A stretch of DNA of 64,000 nt. Origin: Odobenus rosmarus divergens. Taxonomy: Eukaryota; Chordata; Mammalia; Carnivora; Odobenidae. Location of the stretch: contig NW_004450562.1 of the NCBI RefSeq assembly GCF_000321225.1, positions 317,210 to 381,209 on the forward strand. The letters run 5' to 3'. Shown piece after piece: positions 48,045 through 60,444 of the stretch. How positions within the stretch are numbered: position 1 is the first letter of the stretch; the number at the start of each line of letters is the position of its first letter. A model generated the notes under the pieces. The model was not told where the DNA came from, ran no database searches, and was given only the letters and a program-made list of their open reading frames with translations. Position numbers and translations under genes: made by a program.

Positions 48045-49590
48045 CAGGAGAGTCTTGTTCACATGCTTGTTAACATTTGAGGGTCTTTGACAAAGGAAGT
48101 CTAATGCCCTGCCCCAGTCAGCCTGCGATTGCCCCCCGGGAGGCCCTGTTGTGCACAGGAAGTCAGACACTAATGATGTTAGCGAGGGGACAAAGGCGCC
48201 CGACCCGGGGAAGGGCCTAATTGCTGTGTCCGGCTCCCAGGCGGCCGGCCTCAAGCTGGAGGGGGCTGGGCAGGATGCGCTAAGTGTTAACACCTGGAGC
48301 TGAGCTGCTGACTTCCTGGTGTTTTTTTTTTTCCTTCTGTGTGGCTGGGTGCGCACAGAGACAGACACACACGTTCACAAATACCAGCTGCGTCTCAGGG
48401 GGACATTTTGGGATGTGGTATCGAAGAGACTAGATGGCAGTGGTTCAGGCTGGAGGTCACACTGAACAGGGCAGGCTGAGAACCAGTTTTCCCATGAGCC
48501 CCCTTGATCTGCTCACGGGGCTTGGTGACTGGTGCTTCACCTCTGGGCTGGCCAATTCCCTTCCTTACCCCCAGGAAATCAGGGAAAGGCCAGACCTTGC
48601 AGAGAGGCAGATACATATTGGAAGAGGCACTGTTGCTTTGGCTTGAGACATTCTAGTTAGAACTGTTGGGAGAATGCTCCTGGGGAAAGAGAGAGGAGCG
48701 TCTTGACCATTGTTTTGAACCACTTGGGGTCTTGGGGGGTAGGATGGTGTCAGGATGAGGAGTGGTTGGGGACACCTGCCAGCATCCAAGCGGGGTTGCA
48801 TTTGTGTATGTGTATGAATCCACACCTAGAGGGGTCGGTTGGTGGAGCTGCATCCCAGGGAAGTGGGGAAACCCAGATGTACCTCCTCATTTCTAAGTGG
48901 CGTTTCTAGATTCTTCGTGTCTACATATGGCTTTGGACCTGGGACCTGTGAAACCCTGGGTTTCCTCTGGGAGTTCTGGGAATGCCCCCAACTTATGTAA
49001 GAACGTTTCTGGGGGAAATTGGGTAAGGAATGTTTGTCACAGGGTTCTCCTATGGGTTCTAGAAACCTTTTCCCCTGGACAACAATTCAGAGTGAAGACC
49101 CCCTGCGTTGGCCAGTAGCCCTGCCGGGATGGTGTTAGTGGCTCACTTCCTGCGATGGCAAGTAACTGAGCTGGAGCCTGGGGTCCCTCCCATAGGCCAG
49201 CAATGGGAGGCAGCTGTGTGCACAGGTTGACTTCACTTGGATTTTTGCAGCCAGAGAATGAGAGAATTTAAAAGGGATGCTTTTGAAGCCTGTCTCCTTC
49301 CTAGAGAAAGGGGGAAAAGCCACAGATAATTTTTGCAAAGGGGTCTAATATTGACTTGCTTCTTCCCACTGTTATTTTAAGGAGGTTTTTCTCTCTGAGA
49401 CCACCATGTGGACAGAAATAATAGGCTGACAGAAGGGGTCGCCTTGCTTTCCGAGTGTGGCCTGTGATATTTCGATTAGCACTAAAACCTAAAAGGGCGG
49501 CCTTCCATAATTTCCAAATATGCGAAATCCACCTTGAAGGAAGCACATGTGTGGGGCACGCCGGGGACCTGCCTGGCCGGAGGAGGCTGG

Positions 49591-49608
49591 GTCCCCATGG
49601 CAACGTCA
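49591..49608. promoter_or_regulatory. RFX X-box-like site overlapping a CRE half-site
   Basis: GTCCCCATGGCAAC at 49591-49604 is close to the X-box consensus GTNRCC(N0-3)RGYAAC (one mismatch), and ACGTCA, a CRE half-site, follows at 49603-49608. In vivo use is not shown by sequence. Confidence 0.4.
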
Positions 49609-50504
49609 CAATCCATTTCTGCAGGCATTTCTGCTGTAAAAGCAGAATTCCAGATGTGATACAGTATTTGGAGACTCCGTCCCCAGGCCTCAGAAACAGT
49701 ATTTGAAGCGGCATAATTCAGTGCACGCTCTCTGTGTGGTCCTAAGCCTTTTTATTAGTAGTTTTGTTTTGATCCGAACATTTCCTCTGAGCTTAGGCAT
49801 AACAATCATGTGTATAGCGTTAAGTTTTCCCCTATTGTGTAATCACTGTTTTGCCCTTGCAGGAAGATACTTTCTTGAGCTTCTGGAGTGAAGTTTTTAT
49901 AACTACCTTTAACAGCTAAGTGGGTGCAAGCTGGTAGCTGGTTTGCTGGGTGGGTGTTTGGGTGGTTGGTTGCTTGCTTCCTCTTCGTACCCAGTGTTTA
50001 CAGAAAACCAGCTAATCTGTGTCTGCGAAGTTGTCTGTGTGTGCTCTTGAAACTGCAGATGGGTTGACGGTTACCTTAAAGATGCCAGTTCTTTACCATG
50101 CGGTTCTCATTTGAGTGGATGGGAGTGGTGTGCGCAGCTGAGGGAAAAGGTCTGGCTCTCTAGCCAGAGGCATGTTTTATAGCTTGCTTTTTAACATTTT
50201 GAGAATTGGAAAAATGGAACAATCCTGTCTATTTGTGAGTGTCAGCCATGGGAGAACACACAACCCAGATCCTTAACAGACTTAATTGGAAAAAGTACTT
50301 GGGCTTTTTGCTTTGTGAAAACTAAGAAGGCTGCAGAGTTTTGTTTTGTTTTTTAAACACAGGAGAAGAGTCAGCGGGGTGTGTGTGTGTGTGTTGATAT
50401 CTCTGGGTTTTCACTGCATGTGTATATTCCAGTGGCAAAGCAATAAGAAAAAGTCTGGAGCAGGGAAAGACATTTAAAAATACATTCCATTCCATTTAGG
50501 CCTG

Positions 50505-50615
50505 TCAGAAAAGTTGCTATTACAATATATAAATATATCAGATCTATACATTGTATACCTTAAACTTATACAATGTTATATGTCAATTCTATCTCAATTT
50601 AAAAAAAAAAAGGAA
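50505..50615 (+). repeat. L1MA 3' end
   Basis: CATTGTATACCTTAAACTTATACAATGTTATATGTCAATTC then TATCTCAATTTAAAAAAAAAA. A short L1 terminus. Confidence 0.75.
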
Positions 50616-52914
50616 AGTTGCTATCTGAGAAACAACTCCTATAAATGCCCTAACACATCTTTAGTGAATGGATTTCCTTGGGCATGAGGGTGGGGGAGGG
50701 GAGGAGGGGTAAAAAGCCACTTAGATGGAAACTAGAGCTCTTGGTGTGATAAGCAGAACACATGGTCACTTGGCATCGGTTGGCTCCATGTTAGAACTCA
50801 GAAACAATTGTCCCTTCAGCTTTCCTTTGGGGAGCGTGAAATTAGGAACATGTGTGTGCTGATTAGCAACATGTCAGAGATGAATCATGATTACGGCTTT
50901 GGTCTGGTACACAGGCGATGCTTTGGAGTAGTGATTTCCTACCTCCTCGAGCAAATCTCTCTAATTAGCTTAAGATCTCTGGGTCTTTTTGGGCCGACGC
51001 AGTAATTGCTGGTGGGAACACACCGGCGCTCCCCCAGAGCTTGTGTGTTCCCCACTAGGCACCCGAGGCCTCACCTCCCCAAATCAGACAGCGGGCACTC
51101 CTCGTTCCTGAAGTTGGTTGCATCGAGTTGGAAAGAGAGAGTACAGCTCCCGGGAATGTGGAGAAGAATATCTTGAATAGATCCAGACCCAAGCTGGCTT
51201 TGTGATTTATTTGCCTTGTGTTTTGGGTTTGCCGGCATTCTCCTCCGCTTACATCACCTGGGGCTTCTCTGCTTTTTGCTGACTTCTTCCTCCCCTCTCC
51301 ACCCCCACACTTTTTTTTTTTTTTAGTTAAAGGTTTGAACTGAAGTGGGATCTGACTTCATTTATGAGACCATCTGAACTGAACCTGTGCAGAATAAATT
51401 GACCCCATGTTCTCCCTCTTGCCTTCACCATGTCCACTGGTCAGAGACAAAAATGTCAGGCCTGTTGTGCATTTTAAGCCTCACAGAGCTGTCTGCTATC
51501 TTTCACATCTCATTGACACACTGGAAACCCAAGGTGGAGGAAATGTTAGGGAAAATAGAAAGTGTACGTTGGCCTTAGTTTTTTAAGTAGTCGCTCAATG
51601 TGCCTTTAAAAACCCATTATCTCAGTTCTTTCTGATGGATACTCTTGTTTAAATTTTCACCCAAACTCCGTTCACTAAAACATTACCAGCTTTCTGAGAG
51701 GTCCTTCCTTAACTAATTTGAAAGCAGTCTTGTTTAGATCTTACTGTTTGGCCTGCCTTCCACTGGAAAGGGGGTTACTACAATTAGCACAGTCCTTTTC
51801 AAAATGCATTTTTCCAAAATGGCAGCTAAGCTGTTTTGTAGTTGGATTGAAAATGTTGCTCTGGGAAGTTGGTGTCTTCAATGGGCTCAGAACCCCCAAG
51901 GGCCCCTCAGGAAGTGGGCCCTCAGATGGCCCCTCGTGGCTGCTCTGTGTGGGATCCCTGCCTGCGGATGTCTTTGTGTCCAGGCCTTTGCCTTTTTGCC
52001 ATATGGGTGGAGCATGGTATGGGTTTTGAATTTTATTCCTTTAGAGCACTTATAGGTTATCGTTCCCTCCCCCTTTCCTGAGTAAAATATGTTTTCTCCA
52101 TTATGTTCCCATTTGCTTTTTCCGTCCCTGCTCACCATAGAGTGTTCATAGCAGAGCCCCAGGCACCTGGGGCTTGCTTTGCAGCTAGCATTGGAACAAA
52201 TTAAAAGCTGCCCTAAGTGCAGCAAATGGGGGTGGTTAATGAACTAAGAATGTGACACCCTGAGGCCACGGCATTGGTATTTACAGATTTTAAGTAATAG
52301 GCAACAAACAAATATTCTTAATTGTAAGCTCATTAAATATCAAAATGGGTATAGTAGCTAAAAGCTTAGAATTGTTTACTGAAAAACAGCTTCCAAAGCC
52401 ATTGACCAGCTTTGTAAGTCGCTTACACATGTTCTCTTAGTGTGAGTCCTGATTCCAAGCCCATAAATCACCCTGTCACATGAAGCTAGGTCCTCTTGGG
52501 TTCTTGGTGTGCATTACCTGGTTTCATCATGAGTTCATTTACTCAGGCAGAAAACTAATATTTACCAAAGGCTGACTATGGGCCAGGCCCAGGACTGTGG
52601 CACAAGCTGGGGGGAGGATGAGGGCATAGGGGTGCTGCTCTGGTCATTTTGCCTTCAGTCTCTCCTCATCAGATCCAACCTGAGCACTCACCAGAGATGG
52701 GGATCACTGGGTTGCCCAGTTCCCACCAAGACCATTCCGTGGTCTGGTGGTTAGTGCCCTTGTCACCTTGCCCTGAACTGTCCATCCATCTGCCAGACCC
52801 CCCAGGTCTGGATGCTGAGACCGATCATATCTGGAGATGCCCCTTCCTGTGAGCATGTCCCTTTCTACTTCACATACCCCCATGCTGCACAGGTCTCTCC
52901 TTGCTTATTAGGGC
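50616..52914. other. Intron 1, SINE-free, with a candidate regulatory block
   Basis: No repeat family. 50800-50990 has a cluster of developmental-factor-like motifs, noted under findings. No exon recognised. Confidence 0.4.
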
Positions 52915-53170
52915 AGGAATCTTCCCAGGAATGGTGCCATCACTCTTTCAACGTGTCACATGCTGTGCAGAGCGCTTGGTACGTGTCATCTCACACAGTC
53001 CCATGCCGAGCTTTTCCAGGAAGTTTTATTCAAACACTTTATAGAGCTCAGGGAAATGAGGCTCAGGAAAGTTTAGAAGCTTGTCTCAGGTCACACAGCT
53101 TGAGAGGGGGAGATTTGAACACACATCTGTACAGCTCTACAGCCCATTCTGTTAACCACTCTTCTACTCC
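52915..53170 (-). repeat. MIR, antisense
   Basis: GAAATGAGGCTCAGGAAAG, CTTGTCTCAGGTCACACAGC and GTTAACCACTCTTCTACTCC form an antisense MIR. Confidence 0.8.
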
Positions 53171-53400
53171 AGATATGTCCAAGGCTAGCCCACAGAAGCC
53201 TATATCTAGGATGGCACAATCTGAAGCAGCTGGCTCTGTTGGGTCAGTGTCCCATGTCTGCCTGCAGCCAGGGTGGGATAGAGTGCAGTGACAAGGGATC
53301 AGTCAGTCTGCCCTGGGTGTGGGGAGGGAAAAATGACAGCACATGGGCGAGTGTGACATTGAGATCCATTTCAACCATACTGCTGCTAAAAGTATATGTA

Positions 53401-53924
53401 TGTATTAGCTTTCAGTTGCTGCTATAACAAATTATCACAATTTAGTGATTTAAAACAGCACAAATTCATTATCTTATAGTTGTTGAAGTCAGAATTTCGA
53501 AATGAGTCTGTGGGGCTAAACTCAAGATGTTGGCAGGGCTGGGTCCTTCTGGAGGCTCTAGGGGAGAACTGATTTTCCGCCTTTTCCAGCATCTAGAGAC
53601 CGCTTACATTCCTTGGCTTATTAGCCCCTTCTATCTCCATCTTCAAATCCAGTAGTGTAGCATCTTTAAATCGGTGTTGGTCTCTCTGCCTTCTACTTCT
53701 GTGGTCGTTTCTCCTTCTCTGACCTTCCTGAATCCCACTTAGAAGGATGCTTGTGATTACATTTGGCTTATCAGGATAATCCAGAATAATTTCCCCATCT
53801 CAAGTTCCTTAAACTTAATCACATCTATGTAGTACTTTTTGCTGTCTGTGTAAAGGAACACAGGTTCTGGGGCTTGTGATGTGGACATGTTTTTTTTGGG
53901 GGGGGTATTATTCTGTCTACCACA
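53401..53924 (+). mobile_element. LTR-like element, MaLR type
   Basis: About 524 bp from TGTATTAGCTTTCAGTTGCTG to ATTATTCTGTCTACCACA. The consensus-like segments CACAATTTAGTGATTTAAAAC, GGCTGGGTCCTTCTGGAGG and CATCTCAAGTTCC identify an abundant old mammalian LTR. TG...CA ends. No internal retroviral sequence. Family name not assigned. Confidence 0.65.
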
Positions 53925-54912
53925 AAGTTTAAAGAAAACAGTAGTGCTTTGTGGGCTAGCGTGGGCACACCATTTCTGATAGGGTTTCCGAGGGCTCGGG
54001 AGCAGCAGGTGCATTATTTGGGTGTGAACTGAGGACAGCCTGGTGGAGCAACTGTCTGATGCATGTGCTGAGAAACCGGGCCCTGGACGACTTCCAAGAG
54101 TGAAAGGTATTCCAGTGCACACGGGAGCAAGTCCTTGTCATGGAACTAAGCTCTGTGCTCTGTTCCCTCTGAGCTCAAGGACCAGGCTTGGTCACAGGGT
54201 CTTTTAGTCTCTGATTTTCTGTGGAATTAGAAGTACCATTTTGCATGTACATTGGCAGAAGTGCCATGCCGGTCAAGTTGTGGGGATGGATTATCATACC
54301 CCCATCAAGTGAGTATGCAGGTGGATCTATGTGTCAGGGACACAGTGTGACGGAGCTACACTAAGGCAGAAAGCCTATGAAGGGAACAGGACCTGGCCGA
54401 TGGGAAGGGCATTCTGGGATATGGAAGTGCTCCAGAACATGCGCTGAGCCATAATGCAGTGCCTGGAGGAGTCTGGCAGGTAGGGAGGGAAGTGGCTGAG
54501 AAGAGAGGCAGGAACCACATCCGGAATGTTCTACAAGGGACAGGGAGCTGGTGATGGGCTCGGAACAGAAGAGTGAGGGCAGATTTACACATTAGGAGAT
54601 CACTTTGGTGGCCAAAGTCCCTTAAGATTAGGACCCAGGTCTGGTTCAAGGCCAAGTGCCCAGCCCTGCAGGGCCTGGGTGCAGGTGGAATGCTCTGTGG
54701 GTAGTGAATCAATGCTGTATGCAAGCCTCACTGTCCTTTGAGGCCAGCTCACTGGGCCCCCTTCTGAACAGCTCTGCATGCAGCACAGACCTTATTTGGA
54801 GGGCTTTAAGTTCTTGTCTGCAGGATAGAGCACATCTCACGATGTTGGGCTTCTTTCCACAATACATTGCTCATTGCAAGCGCCCAATAAGTACCTGTTA
54901 AAAACATGCTGC
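53925..54912. other. Intron 1, nothing recognised
   Basis: A MIR/L2-like tail at 54878-54900 (GCAAGCGCCCAATAAGTACC). Otherwise no feature. Confidence 0.4.
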
Positions 54913-55027
54913 TATAGGGGTGCCCGGCTGGCTCAGTCTGTAGAGCCTGTGACTCTTGATCTTGGGGTTGTAAGTTCGAGCCCCACATTAGGTGTAGAGA
55001 TTACTTAAAAATAAAAATCTTTAAAAG
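54913..55027 (+). mobile_element. Short tRNA-like CAN SINE
   Basis: GGGGTGCCCGGCTGGCTCAG to AAGTTCGAGCCCCACA (good box B), then ACTTAAAAATAAAAATC. Perfect 13-bp target duplication AAAAACATGCTGC at 54900-54912 and 55028-55040. Confidence 0.93.
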
Positions 55028-55624
55028 AAAAACATGCTGCATTAGAAATATGGGGAGAACAAGAACAAAGTGAAAAGCTGACAGTCCTGCAAGGAAGGTG
55101 ACTGGTCATTAGAGTCCTACATGCTGGAGAGCATGCTATTAAATGCATTTCCTTTTTGAAAAGCGCTTCCTCTACAGGGCTTCACGTGGTCCTCCTCAAA
55201 CCCCTTCCCAGGGGAAAGTCATGCAAATTATCTTTTTAGGAAGATAGTTGAGGAGGCTTGGACCAGGTGGAGTGAAGTGACCATGCCCATGGTCACCAGC
55301 CTGAGAATGGAAGGATTAAGGTACTTATCTTGGCCCCCTTGCATTTTTGTTTCCCTCCCATGATGCTCCCTTTTCCTCTCCCTTCTAGTCCAGTTATCCT
55401 TCCTTCTTTCAAGTTTCCGGGGGTGTGCTGTCCTCACCCTGGAATCATCCCTTGTGAGGTGCTGCCTGTGGTACCTGTAGGCTGGGTGCTTACTTATGGC
55501 TGGCTCTTCAGCCGAGCTACATACACCTTTATGTCACACTAAGTGTTCTTGGAGGGTCAGGGTGTGATTTGAAATTCGCCTATGTACATTACATGTGATC
55601 CACATACCGCATTAGTCTCCTTTG

Positions 55625-55725
55625 AAGGAATGAGTTACTTTGCTCTTGAGGACAGGGACAGTGGCTGTTGTGTTCACCACTGTACCTAGCATAATGTCTG
55701 ACTCATAATAGATGGTGAGTGATTT
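55625..55725 (+). repeat. L2 3' end fragment
   Basis: CTTGAGGACAGGGACAGTGG and CTAGCATAATGTCTGACTCATAATAGATGG match the L2 terminal module. Confidence 0.65.
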
Positions 55726-57317
55726 TCTATCCTGGGGCTTTGTAAGGGAGGAGAAGGATGTGGTTTGGGTGTTTTGGGCATTTCCTAGGGGTTTTGGAGG
55801 GATGGCATTGTCTCCTGCTTGGTCACGGCACCCCGCTCTTGGCCATCTGGAAGTTGGACCTCCTCTAGTGGTATGCTAGAGGATTTTCCCTAAGGAATCA
55901 TGGAGGCATTTAGGATTTCCATAAGAAAACCACCCTTTCCAAAGTGTTTCAGCTCAGGGGAGGAAATCCAGAATCCTGTGTATGTGGGAAAGGGAGGATG
56001 GAAGCAGGAAAGCTGGAGAAGGAAGGTCCATCAGGAAGAAGGGGAGCCCCAGTAGATCATGGGCTAATGTACCACGTTGATTTAGATTTCCTGTGCTTAT
56101 TTCTCACTTGAATTAGAATTGTGGTGTGTGTGTGTGCGTGCGTGCTTGTGTGCATCCCTTTCTGCACAGCTGTGCTTTCCTGAGGTCCATGTTTATCCGA
56201 GCTCAGGGATAGAGTTTCACTGGGCATAGCTGGCTTCAGATAAGCAGCGTGAACATGCCTCCAGCATATGGATGTGATGGGGTTGTGGCCTGAGACCCTG
56301 GGCTCCATCAGAAGGGTTCTGCACATTGTGTCTCAGTGTGACAATTGCCCATTAAATACTGGGCTGCCAGCAGATGGTCTTCCCCCAGCATCCCCTTGGT
56401 TGAGTGGAAACTTTAGTTGTGTGGTTAGAATATTTTCCCATCATTTAGCATTTCGGAATTAACTGTTTTGGAGAATTCTGCAATTAATGCTGAATGGCAC
56501 ATTTGCCGATTATTACAGAAACAGTTAAACCAGAGTCAGCAGATCTGTAGCTGCTCTTTCCCATGATGGATAAGTGGTGGGTTAGGAAAAGGCGGGGCAA
56601 TGGGAGGATTCCGGTGCTCCCTCTGTGGATGCTGTAATTAAAGTGGGGAGTCTGGCGGAGTTGTTATCCCTGCTATTAAGAGTGCAGATGGCTAACGGCC
56701 ACATCACCAAAAGTTAGAGTTAGGCCTTTAAAGTCTTTTTTCTTTTTCTTTTATGACCCACCCTATATATTCCAAGCATAGGTATGGATGCAGTGAAGAA
56801 TTTTCTCATTAAAAGTAATGGCTTATTCCCACAATCATTCCCGGTCTTGGAATGAGAAACCTGTTTCCTTAGACTTGAGGAATGGCCTATCTGTCGTGGC
56901 TTAATAGAGCTTTTGGACGAGAGTGTCTGGTAGGCAAATTTTATAACCAATCAGTGCTCAAAGCGGATCCAGCTGGAAGGGCTCCAGCTGGCAGCTCATG
57001 GTCTCTCTCCCAATTTTACTGTTAATGAATTATTATTTAACCCCCAAACACAGAACAGCGTGCTCCTATTGTCTTGGGGGAAGTGAGTGCTCATGATGCT
57101 CCTGGCCTGGCAGTTAGGAATCTCCTAGGCTGGAGGGAGGTTGGCAGCCAGTGGGGGAGAAGGGGCAAGGGTGGGTGGGAAGAGTGGTAGATATCGCTCA
57201 GCATCTGGCATGACCCTGGGTCTTCGCAGTCTTGTGTGCATTTTGACTCTATGGGGATATGTGCTGGAAAAGCACATTGGCTTCTCTCCTCATCGTGTTC
57301 TCTTTGTTTTCCCGCAG
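55726..57317. other. Last part of intron 1, nothing recognised except a (TG)n
   Basis: A TG/CG microsatellite at about 56124-56150. 56440-56700 is rich in TAAT-type and other motifs (see findings). The polypyrimidine tract of exon 2 is at about 57285-57316. Confidence 0.45.
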
Positions 57318-57375
57318 GGAGTAGGGCCGGCCAGCAGAAACAGCGGGCTACACAACATCACCTTCAGATATGACA
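57318..57375 (+). CDS. IL17RD: IL17RD exon 2 (58 bp)
   Basis: Small coding exon, 39.5 kb downstream of exon 1. The acceptor is a pyrimidine-rich tract ending CCCGCAG at 57317, and the donor is GTAAGT at 57376. It reads GVGPASRNSGLHNITFRYD plus the first base of an Asn codon completed by exon 3, continuing directly from the GWR end of exon 1. This is the familiar IL17RD ectodomain N-terminus. An NIT sequon lies within it. The exon is phase 0 at its start and phase 1 at its end, in agreement with both neighbours. An in-frame ORF from 57141 runs through the exon, but its 5' part is intronic. A His (Leu-His-Asn) and an Arg (Phe-Arg-Tyr) stand where I recall Tyr and Lys in human; this is from memory. 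Confidence 0.95.
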
Positions 57376-57929
57376 GTAAGTAACTGGCTTCACTGCCGAA
57401 GAATGGAGCCCTTTCAGTGATCTACAGCTTACATAGTCATGCTTAATCAAGGACACTGCAGGTCCTGGGGTTGAGGAATTTTCTCAACCTGCTCAGGTTT
57501 ATCAATAGAACTAACATGGCCCAGTCTCAATTAAGCTACTCAAGTATTTGGGAGCTTGAATAGGTCAAGTGTCCTCCACAGTGTTGGGAGAAGTTGTGTA
57601 TGGAGACCTCCACCTCCCCTGATGTCTTCAAGATATAACCATGTCCTTAAGAACAAAGGCAGATGCCTGTAGGGGCTCAGCCTCAGACCAATGAGTGAAG
57701 CTACTCAAGCGCAAGGATGCTAGGGAACGGTAGGGACTGTGGCAAACTGGACAGCCCAGGTCTGGCTTCTCCATTCCAACTCCTTGTGGCCTTGGCCCTG
57801 AGGGTAGCCAGATGTGATTTGCAAGAAGAAAGAGACATTGGCATTTTTTGTTTGTTTGTTTGAACATTTTTTAATATTGGCATCTATTTAAACACGTTCA
57901 CAAGCACAGAGTGGGCCAAGTGAATGTGT

Positions 57930-58172
57930 GTCCCAAATTGGCCCAGGGGTCTCCAGTTGGCCATCTCCATAGGCCTGGGTTCCAACTCCTGTGCCCTACC
58001 TGTCAGCTGTGAGCTATGGCAGGCCACTTGACTTCCCTAAGCCTCAGCTTGCAAGGCCTGTAAAGTAAAGATTAGTTTCTTCCTGAGCATCATGTCGAGG
58101 CTTTAATGAGGTAATGCTTTTAACTGCTCAACTTAGTTGGCCTGTGATGTGCACTCAGTAATTGGTATCTGC
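57930..58172 (+). repeat. MIR, sense, in intron 2
   Basis: CCTACCTGTCAGCTGTGAGC, GGCCACTTGACTTCCCTAAGCCTCAGC, and then GTGCACTCAGTAATTGG: MIR order. Confidence 0.8.
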
Positions 58173-59668
58173 CAATACTAGAAGTCATTCCAACCGGAAT
58201 TGGAATACAGCATCTTTTTGGCCCTTTCTCTCAAGGAAGTGTGGCTTTATCTGGCTGAGTCGTTTCCTAAGGGCAGGGTGGGGTGCTTTTTTTCTGATTA
58301 AGCATATAGAACTCCCCCTCAGCAGCTGCTTTCATGCTAAGAAGGTAATTATATAGAATTGTGAGCATTTTAGCCTTATGAGCCATAATTTATATGTAAA
58401 AATGTTAACAAGAGGGAGCTTGACACCTGTTCAGTAATTCCTGACATTTGATTCATCTCTTAGGATTATGAATCCATGTAAGTAATGGGTGTGGGTCACA
58501 GTGAGGCCTCTGAAATGATCACTGCTAAAGCAAGATTTTTGAGGTCGTGTATACAATCTAATAATTTTAAGATACAAATATGTGTGTCAAATTTATGCCC
58601 ACAGTTGCTGACGTGAGTACTTTAAGTTAACCAATGAGGACTTATATTTGAAACATATTTCATGTTAGTGGTGTGTGCATGCTCTCTGGATAAATGTTAC
58701 AAAGCTAATGAAAGATTTGCAAGTCCATGATACTTAATTCAGCTAAGTAAAGACATGTGTTAGAGATCTCTCTTTGAGCTACAAAGTTAATTTCTAATAT
58801 ATGCTCTTGGTCCTGGCAGATCTTGTATTACATTCAAGAGTTCAAAATTTTCTGGTCAGCTGCAAACAAGTATTTGCAGCTCTAATTTAATATGGGGTTT
58901 TGTGAAAGAGGATCTGTACCTGTAAAACTTACAAGTATCTTACTGTTTTCTTCATGGGACTAAATATTTGGCCCACGTGCTTGATGCCTGTCTCTTAGTC
59001 ATTATTTTCTTTCTTATTCTTCAGCATTTAATTAGAATTTAATTCTCAACTCGAATTGACTCCCGAGACATCTGAAGCTCGGTTGCATTTTGGCAGAATG
59101 TCATTTGGGCATAATTTTTTGGTAACCAGAATCCAAAATGTTAGAGTTCCTAATAATTGGATCCAGGTTTGTGTAAAAAATTTATTCATTGTTTTCCATT
59201 GAAAAGATATTTCTTTCTCTCTTCCACAAGGAAGTTTCTGTTATTGCTCTGTTGACTGGTTACCAGTTCTGTTTGAAATAGCTAAGAAAAAATTACCAAG
59301 TTTTCACCAAAAGCACAAAACTACAAAATCTTATTTTTCTACTCCTTTGCCATTTTAGGTTACAAAGAAAGAAAATGTCTTGCCATTAAGTCAAAAGTGA
59401 ATTTCATAGGTCTCCATGTCTCCTTTCACGTTGCATTTCTCGTTTTTTCTTCAGGCTCTGAGGGGGTAATGCCTGAGTAGGTTGTAATACATTTTCTTAA
59501 TTCTTAGACTTTATATTTGCATAATTATATTTACAGAAACCTGGAGAGTGCTAATTTTGGCATTAGGAATGAACAAAGGAAAAAAAACATGATTTGCTCT
59601 TATTCGTGCATCTTTTCCTAAAAGCTGTTTAAGTCAGAGGTTTCAATAAATGTAAATGTTTGAACTTG

Positions 59669-59858
59669 GGGCACCTGGGTGGCTCAGTCAGTTAAGGGTC
59701 TGACTTTGGCTTAGGTCATGATCTCAGGGTTCTGGGATTGAGCCCCACGTCAGGCTCCCTGCTTAGTGGGGAGTCGGCTTCTCCCTCTCCCTCTGCCCCT
59801 CCCTTGCTCATGCTCCCTCTCTCAAATAAATAAATAAAATCTAAAAAAAAAAAAAAAA
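59669..59858 (+). mobile_element. CAN SINE, plus strand
   Basis: Head GGGCACCTGGGTGGCTCAG and A16-type tail. Target repeat TTGAACTTG at 59660-59668 and 59861-59869. Confidence 0.94.
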
Positions 59859-60254
59859 GCTTGAACTTGACAAGTATGGGATCTTGTCTTTTTTTTTTTT
59901 TTCTCTAAATATTGGGAAGCTAGTTTCAGTTAGGATTTTTTGCAGGCTGACTACCTCTGATTCCGAACTTACTATGGTAATAATCTCTGTGCTGAGGATA
60001 GAATGGCAAGAGCCATGCATGAGCCATCCGAGGCTGCTTTCTGTCCTGACCTGGGGCTGGTCAGCAGTGGAATCCGAAGCCACCCAGCTGGTCTCTTAGC
60101 TGCAAAACATTTCCTCATTTGTACAATGTGGGTGTTAAACCAGATATTTAAAGAAAAATTTTTCTTCTGCACCCAGAGAACACATGTTAAATGTTTCGAT
60201 AGTCAGTTTTCATTAGATGTAGAATTTGGTTTTATTAATTACTAACATCTTTTC

Positions 60255-60444
60255 TTTTTTTTTATAAAGATTTTATTTATTTATTTGACAGAGAGAGAGC
60301 AGGAACACAAGCAGGGGGAGTGGGAGAGGGAGAAGCAGACTCCCTGCTGAGCAGGGAGCCTGACGTGGGGCTCGATCCCAGGACCCCGGGATCACGACCT
60401 GAGCCGAAAGCAGACGCTTAACGACTAAGCCACCCAGGCGCCCC
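60255..60444 (-). mobile_element. CAN SINE, minus strand
   Basis: Antisense tail TTTTTTTTTATAAAGATTTT to CCACCCAGGCGCCCC. Perfect 14-bp target duplication ACTAACATCTTTTC at 60241-60254 and 60445-60458. Confidence 0.96.

Larger units (their letters stand above)
45381..50504. other. Intron 1, 5.1 kb SINE-free, mostly unique-looking
   Basis: No young repeats. A short L2/MIR-type end lies at 47755-47815 (CAGGCACTCAATAAATGG). A G-rich cluster is at 48002-48044. A candidate RFX/CRE site is at 49591-49608. No exon recognised; open frames are incidental. Confidence 0.45.

Noticed and set aside
47841..48368. 175-codon minus-strand frame in intron 1
   Set aside because: Produced by a G/C-rich stretch, Pro-Ser rich, without family resemblance.
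55860..55871. CTCF-like CTCCTCTAGTGG
   Set aside because: Mismatches at the first two core positions and no CpG context; too weak to call.
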